From a virus: DNA of 25,938 nucleotides. The notes beneath the pieces are model-generated. The model was not told the DNA's origin. It saw only the letters and a program-made list of their open reading frames with translations, and searched no databases. The stretch is from the IMG/VR virus record IMGVR_UViG_3300034103_000630, positions 1 to 25,938 of that record; one strand, 5' to 3'. Both the position numbers and the translations under genes were made by a program. Below, piece by piece: positions 21,630 to 25,938 of this stretch (position 1 is its first letter; every line of letters begins with the position of its first letter).

Positions 21630-22472
21630 ATGGAACAAGAGTCGTTTAAATTTGATATTGCGGTTTTATTACCAACTCGTGGTCGAACCACAGCACTCAC
21701 AAGAAGTGTTATGACTTTGATCAACAGGGTAAGAAATCTAGACAAAATGCAAATCCTACTGGGTTTTGATGACGATGACACAGTGGGACTCGCACATTTT
21801 CAAAAAGAACTTGAGCCTATTCTCAAAGACAGAAAGGTTCATTACAAAGCGTTGAGTTTCGCGCCAGTGGGCTATATTAGGCTTAATGAATATGTAACTG
21901 CGCTGGCTCGTGCAGCAGACAAACCAAGATGGTTTATGTTCTGGAATGACGACGCTGTGATGGAAAGTCAGAACTGGGATGAGGAAATTTGCAAGTACAA
22001 CAACCAGTTCAAAGTGTTGGCAGTGCATACTCACAGAGAACATCCTTACAGTATCTTTCCAATTGTACCAAGCAAATGGTTAGAAATTTTTGGTTACATG
22101 AGTCCGCATCAACTCAGTGACGCATGGTTTAGTCAGGTTGCCTATATGCTGGATATCTGGGAAAGAATTCCAGTTTGGGTCGAGCATGACAGATTTGATC
22201 TAACAGGCAACAACAATGACGAAACCTATGCCAATAGACCACAATTGGAAAATCAACCCAACAATCCAGAAGACTTTCATAGTTCCAAATGGCATTACAA
22301 ACGAATCTATGACGCCAACACATTAGCAAATTATCTACGTGCAAATGGTGCAGACATGACTTGGTGGGACAACGTGCAAACTGGTAAACAAAATCCTTGG
22401 CAGAAACTTGAAGCCAATGATATCAATAAACAAATGACTCAAAGTAGAACCTCAATGACTTATGGCCAATAA
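21630..22472 (+). CDS. GT-A-like (family 2 type) glycosyltransferase
   Basis: A 280-residue protein beginning with the GT2 pattern: IAVLLPTRGRTTALTRSV (10-27), ILLGFDDDDTVG (42-53) and FMFWNDDAVMESQNWDEEI (102-120), where NDD stands for the metal-binding DxD. Later motifs include WFSQVAYML and ERIPVWVEHDRFD. The C-terminal 60 residues are polar and may recognise the acceptor. AAGGA precedes the ATG by 8 nt. The stop overlaps the methyltransferase gene. The sugar donor and acceptor are unknown; glycosylation of DNA, virion or a lipid/polysaccharide are all possible. Confidence 0.75.
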   Translation: MEQESFKFDIAVLLPTRGRTTALTRSVMTLINRVRNLDKMQILLGFDDDDTVGLAHFQKELEPILKDRKVHYKALSFAPVGYIRLNEYVTALARAADKPRWFMFWNDDAVMESQNWDEEICKYNNQFKVLAVHTHREHPYSIFPIVPSKWLEIFGYMSPHQLSDAWFSQVAYMLDIWERIPVWVEHDRFDLTGNNNDETYANRPQLENQPNNPEDFHSSKWHYKRIYDANTLANYLRANGADMTWWDNVQTGKQNPWQKLEANDINKQMTQSRTSMTYGQ

Positions 22473-23256
22473 AACTCTCAAAGAAAAGATAGTAGACTAC
22501 TGGGATCGGCAACCTTGTAATATCAAGCACAGTCAACGTGAACTAGGTACACCAGAATACTTCGAAGAAGTCACCGCTAGACGTTACAAGGTTGAGCCAC
22601 ACATACTTGACTTTGCACAGTTTCATCGTTGGCAAGGCAAGCGTATACTAGAAATTGGCTGTGGCATTGGCACTGACGCAGAACAATTTGTAAGACACGG
22701 TGCAGAGTACGTGGGCATTGACATCAGCGATAGCAGTTTAAACATTTGTCGTGATAGATTCAACACCTTGGGATTGAGAGGCGAATTTTTAAATATTAAC
22801 TTACTTGACCCAGCAGACACCATTCCGGCGCAACATCTTGGTATGTTTGATTTGGTTTATAGCTACGGTGTAATACATCATTCGCCAGACATTGCACAGC
22901 ACATTCAAGAGATTCACAAGCTAGTAACACCCGGCGGCGAGTTTCGTTTCATGGTTTATGCCAAGAACTCATGGAAGTATGCCATGATTCAAAAAGGGCT
23001 TGATCAGTTTGAGGCACAAGCTGAATGTCCTTATGCAGAAGCATTTACCAAAGATGACATTGGTCAACTACTTGATGGCATGTTTGAAATAGAACGTATT
23101 AGACAAGATCATTGTTTTATGTACAATGTGCCTTTGTACAAACAAGGTCAATATCAACTTGAACCCTGGTTTGAAGCCATGCCTCCAACCATGCGCGAAG
23201 CTGTGCGTGAGTATCTTGGATGGCACTTATTAGTGAAAGCGAGAAAAAATGCGTAA
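22462..23256 (+). CDS. Class I SAM-dependent methyltransferase
   Basis: A 264-residue enzyme with an intact SAM site: RILEIGCGIGTDAEQF (motif I, 61-76), AEYVGIDISDSSLNIC (acidic ribose ligand Asp87), DLVYSYGVIHHSPD and LVTPGGEFRFMVY. The N-terminal YWDRQPCNIKHS segment followed by EYFEEVTARRYKVEPHI is a form I recall from small-molecule methyltransferases in surface-sugar and natural-product clusters. It overlaps the glycosyltransferase by 11 bp and the phosphoribosyltransferase by 8 bp. A carbohydrate substrate is more likely than DNA, as no DPPY-type motif is present. Confidence 0.88.
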   Translation: MANKTLKEKIVDYWDRQPCNIKHSQRELGTPEYFEEVTARRYKVEPHILDFAQFHRWQGKRILEIGCGIGTDAEQFVRHGAEYVGIDISDSSLNICRDRFNTLGLRGEFLNINLLDPADTIPAQHLGMFDLVYSYGVIHHSPDIAQHIQEIHKLVTPGGEFRFMVYAKNSWKYAMIQKGLDQFEAQAECPYAEAFTKDDIGQLLDGMFEIERIRQDHCFMYNVPLYKQGQYQLEPWFEAMPPTMREAVREYLGWHLLVKARKNA

Positions 23257-23737
23257 GGTGTTTTTTAATTGGAAACAGGTCCAAGGTCATTGTTTGGAAC
23301 TAGCCAGACAAATTGCCAAAGATCAATGGGTACCTGACTATGTCGTGGGTATCACTAGAGGTGGAGCTACTCCGGCAGTGCTTATCAGCCAGTATCTTGG
23401 CGCAAACTGCGAAATGCTCAAAGTAAGTCTAAGAGATGGCGGCAACGTTGAAAGTAACTGCTGGATGGCTGAAGATGCATTTGAAGGCAAGAAACTTTTG
23501 ATTGTAGATGATATCAATGACAGCGGTGCTACCATTGAATGGATCAAACAAGATTGGAAATCGTCTTGTCATCCCAAGTCTGAACGATGGGATGAGGTCT
23601 GGGGACAGAACATACGCTTTGCTGTATTGGTCAACAACGAAGCAAGCAAAGCTGATGTTTCTTATTCATCTATATCAATCAACAAACTAGACGACCCACA
23701 ATGGATCGTTTTTCCCTGGGAGGAATGGTGGAAGTAA
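23249..23737 (+). CDS. Purine-type phosphoribosyltransferase
   Basis: A 162-residue type I phosphoribosyltransferase. The PRPP loop is KLLIVDDINDSGATIEWI (82-99, Asp87 and Asp88), and the pyrophosphate loop region is VVGITRGGATPAVLIS (32-47). The C-terminal DDPQWIVFPWEEWW resembles the 'WIVFPWE' ending of xanthine-guanine phosphoribosyltransferase. It would join a base to PRPP, giving a nucleotide. Candidate bases are guanine, hypoxanthine, xanthine or, speculatively, a 7-deazapurine. Similar genes are, as I recall, frequent in cyanophages. It overlaps genes on both sides. Confidence 0.85.
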   Translation: MRKVFFNWKQVQGHCLELARQIAKDQWVPDYVVGITRGGATPAVLISQYLGANCEMLKVSLRDGGNVESNCWMAEDAFEGKKLLIVDDINDSGATIEWIKQDWKSSCHPKSERWDEVWGQNIRFAVLVNNEASKADVSYSSISINKLDDPQWIVFPWEEWWK

Positions 23738-24102
23738 ATCCATTTAAAGATCAAGAAAAATTCATGCGAGCCTGCGATCAAAGCGTAGACGAATCAAACG
23801 GTGAACAGTTCAAGATGTACTGTAACTTGATCGAAGAAGAATATCAAGAACTGAAAACCGCAGTTGCCGACGATGACAAAACTGAATGCCTTGATGCTCT
23901 CGTAGATATCCTAGTTGTTACTATTGGCGCCATACACAGCATGGGTGCTGACGCTGAAGGTGCTTGGAACGAAGTGATGCGTACCAATCTTGCCAAAATT
24001 GATTCAGTGACAGGCAAAGTACGCAAACGTGCGGACGGCAAAGTTCTAAAACCAGATGGTTGGCAACCACCAAGTCTTGAAAAGTTTGTGTTTAAAACTT
24101 GA
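23725..24102 (+). CDS. mazG: MazG-like nucleotide pyrophosphohydrolase
   Basis: A 125-residue all-helical protein from ATG 23725. Other possible starts are ATG 23701, which would add eight residues inside the upstream gene, and GTG 23728; GGGAGGA just before 23725 makes 23725-23728 the likely zone. The metal site is visible: NLIEEEYQELKTAV (the EExxE helix) and ECLDALVDILVVTIGAI (the ExxD helix), followed by a C-terminal KIDSVTGKVRKRADGK segment. MazG enzymes split (d)NTPs to NMPs, and in cyanophages the protein is thought to affect the host nucleotide state. Here it shares an operon with a phosphoribosyltransferase. Confidence 0.88.
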   Translation: MVEVNPFKDQEKFMRACDQSVDESNGEQFKMYCNLIEEEYQELKTAVADDDKTECLDALVDILVVTIGAIHSMGADAEGAWNEVMRTNLAKIDSVTGKVRKRADGKVLKPDGWQPPSLEKFVFKT

Positions 24103-24127
24103 CAATATCATTGCAACTGTGTACAAT
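24099..24127 (+). promoter_or_regulatory. Candidate sigma70 promoter for the cupin-queE-metK unit
   Basis: TTGACA (24099-24104), 17 nt, TACAAT (24122-24127). The -35 is perfect and the -10 matches 5 of 6. As at folE, the preceding bases read AAAACT and the -35 overlaps the upstream gene's end. The leader is short, with GGAG 7 nt before the ATG at 24145. Confidence 0.7.
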
Positions 24128-24144
24128 TACGCTTTGGAGTAACA

Positions 24145-24609
24145 ATGTTTAAAACATTTTTAAACTGGTTAGACAAAATAGGTCGTAAAAGAATTGTCTA
24201 TGATCGAATAGAAGATGCCCCGTATCTAGAACGTTACTATCTGTTCCTTACAGATAGAACCAAGTTTCCTTTTAATATTTTTCTACACAAATTTCTAAAA
24301 GGAGACATTGATGATGTGCATGATCATCCATGGCCTTATGCTACATTGATACTACGAGGTGGATACTTTGAGTATGTGCCAGTGTTTGATGATCAAGGAC
24401 GCAAAATCAGTGAACAGTGTTTCTGGCGTGGTCCTGGACATTTTAGAATATGCAGTGCCAACAGCTTTCATCGCATTGAACTTAAACCCGATGTAGAATG
24501 TTGGACTTTGTTCATGCCAGGACCTAAACAACGTGAATGGGGATTTTTGGTTCGTAATCGATGGGTACAATGGCAACAGTATCTCGCACAACGCAAAGGA
24601 CAGACATGA
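24145..24609 (+). CDS. Cupin-like metal-binding protein
   Basis: A 154-residue beta-barrel protein. Cupin motif 1 is KGDIDDVHDHPWPYATLILRGGYFEY (split here as VHDHPW at 58-63, His59 and His61), and cupin motif 2 is SANSFHRIEL with His109, followed by WTLFMPGPKQREWGF. The arrangement resembles cysteine-dioxygenase-like and sugar-related cupins and small phage cupins. Iron or another metal is likely; the reaction is unknown. It is the first gene of the unit that carries queE, and its stop forms ATGA with the queE start, so a role in pterin, deazapurine or sugar chemistry is possible. Confidence 0.7.
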   Translation: MFKTFLNWLDKIGRKRIVYDRIEDAPYLERYYLFLTDRTKFPFNIFLHKFLKGDIDDVHDHPWPYATLILRGGYFEYVPVFDDQGRKISEQCFWRGPGHFRICSANSFHRIELKPDVECWTLFMPGPKQREWGFLVRNRWVQWQQYLAQRKGQT

Positions 24610-25445
24610 AAATAAAAGTGGCAGAATTATTTTATAGTATACAAGGTGAAGGACGCTACATGGGTGTTCCTTCTATTTTCTTACGCACATTTGGATGCAA
24701 CTTTAAATGTGCAGGCTTTGGTATGCCAAGAGGACAACTCAGTAGTGAAGCCAACAATGTTGATCCTGCAAAATACAGCAAATACGAAGAACTTCCCTTG
24801 GTATCTACCGGCTGTGACAGTTATGCGTCATGGGATCCAAGGTTTAAAGATCTCAGTCCTGTGTTAACAGTAGATGCTATCGCAGATAGAATTATGGAAT
24901 TACTGCCCAACAATAAATGGCGAGGCGTTCACTTAGTGATAACAGGCGGTGAGCCACTGCTAGGGTGGCAACGTAGTTATCCTGACTTACTGAGTCACAG
25001 CAAGTTTAAAAAATTAAAAGATATCACATTTGAAACCAACGGCACACAAAAAATTTCTAAAGATTTTGAGAAGTACTTGGAAAAGTGGACACACAAACAT
25101 GGATATCATAATCTGACATTCAGCGTTAGTCCAAAACTTAGCGTAAGTGGAGAAAAAAGAGAAGAAGCAATTCGCCCTGACATCATAAGACAGTATGAAG
25201 ATCTAGGACATACCTATCTTAAGTTTGTGGTTGCATCAAACGATGACGTAGATGAAGCACTGGAAGTTATCGAATTGTATAGAAAAGAAGGTTTTGATGG
25301 TAACGTGTATCTAATGCCTGTTGGTGGTGTTGAAAGTGTTTACACACTCAACAATCGTACTGTGGCAGAGCTTGCGATGAAACATGGATTACGTTACAGC
25401 GATAGACTACAAGTGCCATTATTCAAAAATGAATGGGGAACTTAA
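24606..25445 (+). CDS. queE: 7-carboxy-7-deazaguanine synthase, QueE (radical SAM)
   Basis: The start is ATG 24606, overlapping the cupin stop (ATGA); the open frame extends 15 codons upstream inside the cupin gene. The 279-residue protein has FYSIQGEGRYMGVPSIFLRTFGCNFKC (split: SIQGEGRYMG 11-20; Cys31, Cys35), then GCDSYASWD with Cys70, VITGGEPLLGW, ETNGT and FSVSPKLSVSG. These are QueE signatures: the SIQGEG start, the GGEP motif and the SPK motif. The third cluster Cys comes 34 residues after the second instead of 2, because an insert GFGMPRGQ...LPLVSTG intervenes. I recall this insert from other phage QueE proteins. It converts 6-carboxy-tetrahydropterin to 7-carboxy-7-deazaguanine using SAM. 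Confidence 0.93.
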   Translation: MKIKVAELFYSIQGEGRYMGVPSIFLRTFGCNFKCAGFGMPRGQLSSEANNVDPAKYSKYEELPLVSTGCDSYASWDPRFKDLSPVLTVDAIADRIMELLPNNKWRGVHLVITGGEPLLGWQRSYPDLLSHSKFKKLKDITFETNGTQKISKDFEKYLEKWTHKHGYHNLTFSVSPKLSVSGEKREEAIRPDIIRQYEDLGHTYLKFVVASNDDVDEALEVIELYRKEGFDGNVYLMPVGGVESVYTLNNRTVAELAMKHGLRYSDRLQVPLFKNEWGT

Positions 25446-25651
25446 TGAACGAAACGCGAACAAGAACTATTACCAGAATGGTAACCTACAGAATCACTGC
25501 ATGGTTGTTTACAATTTTTTGGACATATTTGTTTACAGGAAATTTGGGATCAGCTACAGGCTTTGCGACCACATTACACATTTTGCTGAGCATAGACTAT
25601 TACATACATGAAAGGATATGGCTTAAAATAAAATGGGGGAGAGTAGAGTGA
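25445..25651 (+). CDS. DUF2061-type small membrane protein
   Basis: The start is ATG 25445, sharing the last base of the queE stop (TAATG). The 68-residue protein has [19 protein letters not shown], a hydrophobic stretch with [22 protein letters not shown], and the ending [14 protein letters not shown]. This is the layout of DUF2061 proteins: two membrane segments and a 'HER.W..i.WG' C-terminus. The function of the family is not known to me. In bacteria members sit beside sulfur or nucleotide-sugar genes. Here it lies between queE and metK and may simply be an inner-membrane phage protein. Confidence 0.75.
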   Translation: MNETRTRTITRMVTYRITAWLFTIFWTYLFTGNLGSATGFATTLHILLSIDYYIHERIWLKIKWGRVE

Positions 25652-25938
25652 ATTATTTGTTTACCAGTGAATCAGTAAGTGAGGGTCATCCAGACAAAGT
25701 AGCAGACGCCATCAGTGATGCTATTCTAGATCTACTCATGGCCAAGCAAGATACTCGTTTACGCTGTGCATGTGAAACACTTGTTACCACAGACACTGTG
25801 ATTGTAGCAGGTGAGTACAAAGGTGTGTTGGATCCGTATGAAGTAGAGAACACTGTTAGGTCAACTATTCGTAGGATTGGTTATGAGCAGCCAGGATTTG
25901 ATTATCGTACTGTAAAAATCACTAATCTAATGCATGAA
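25648..25938 (+). CDS. metK: S-adenosylmethionine synthetase (N-terminal part, runs off the window)
   Basis: GTG 25648 overlaps the upstream stop (GTGA) and has GGGGGAG 6 nt before it. The 97 residues read to the window end open with [20 protein letters not shown], followed by [18 protein letters not shown] and [15 protein letters not shown]. These are the conserved MetK N-terminal segments, including the GHPDK ATP-binding His and Asp and the ACET-type strand (here CACET). The enzyme makes SAM from methionine and ATP. As the last gene seen in the queE transcription unit it may raise SAM supply for QueE, the B12 radical SAM enzyme and the methyltransferase. Confidence 0.93.
   Translation, partial: MNYLFTSESVSEGHPDKVADAISDAILDLLMAKQDTRLRCACETLVTTDTVIVAGEYKGVLDPYEVENTVRSTIRRIGYEQPGFDYRTVKITNLMHE

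Noticed and set aside
1-25938. tRNA genes, CRISPR arrays, insertion sequences, integrase or attachment sites
   Set aside because: I looked in the gaps and found no cloverleaf, no spaced direct repeats and no transposase or recombinase motifs.

Overview
The window looks like part of a lytic tailed-phage genome, most likely a T4-like myovirus of the kind known from cyanobacteria, SAR11 and other aquatic bacteria. All genes lie on the + strand and are packed tightly, with many 4-bp or 8-bp stop/start overlaps. The core is a T4-type replication block: a family B DNA polymerase (gp43), a sliding clamp (gp45-like) and a small DsbA-like protein. I see no rRNA, tRNA, insertion sequence, integrase or CRISPR array. 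The host cannot be read from the sequence.

Layout. (a) 1-3136: the tail of one gene and three overlapping genes that look like late virion or internal head proteins, two of them with N-termini resembling T4 capsid-targeting peptides. (b) 3248-8986: an AGAT-family amidinotransferase, the DsbA-like protein, gp43 with a candidate operator hairpin at its ribosome binding site, a degenerate methyltransferase-like protein, and the clamp. (c) 8998-12265: a DpdA/TGT-like base-exchange enzyme followed by small unknown genes, one of which looks like a PTPS (QueD-superfamily) protein. (d) 12280-18459: a sugar-chemistry block with a GT-B glycosyltransferase, a short DegT-type aminotransferase, a 2OG-Fe(II) oxygenase, an SDR epimerase/dehydratase, a B12-binding radical SAM enzyme, and a two-domain protein resembling 'sporadic carbohydrate cluster' families. 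(e) 18519-25938: folE, a HIT hydrolase, another 2OG oxygenase, queD, a GT-A glycosyltransferase, a SAM methyltransferase, a phosphoribosyltransferase, MazG, a cupin, queE, a DUF2061 membrane protein and the start of metK.

How the genes may work together. FolE, QueD and QueE are three of the four enzymes that turn GTP into the 7-deazaguanine base preQ0. DpdA-type enzymes insert such bases into DNA. The window therefore encodes most of a DNA 7-deazaguanine modification pathway; QueC is not visible here. MetK could supply SAM to QueE, the other radical SAM enzyme and the methyltransferase. The phosphoribosyltransferase, MazG and HIT proteins would act on the nucleotide pool. The amidinotransferase, aminotransferase, epimerase, oxygenases and two glycosyltransferases suggest synthesis and transfer of an unusual, perhaps guanidino- or amino-, sugar. 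Its acceptor (DNA, virion protein or a host glycan) is unknown.

Regulation. Sigma70-like promoters precede the dsbA-like gene, folE, queD and the cupin-queE-metK unit. The folE promoter is a perfect TTGACA-17-TATAAT.
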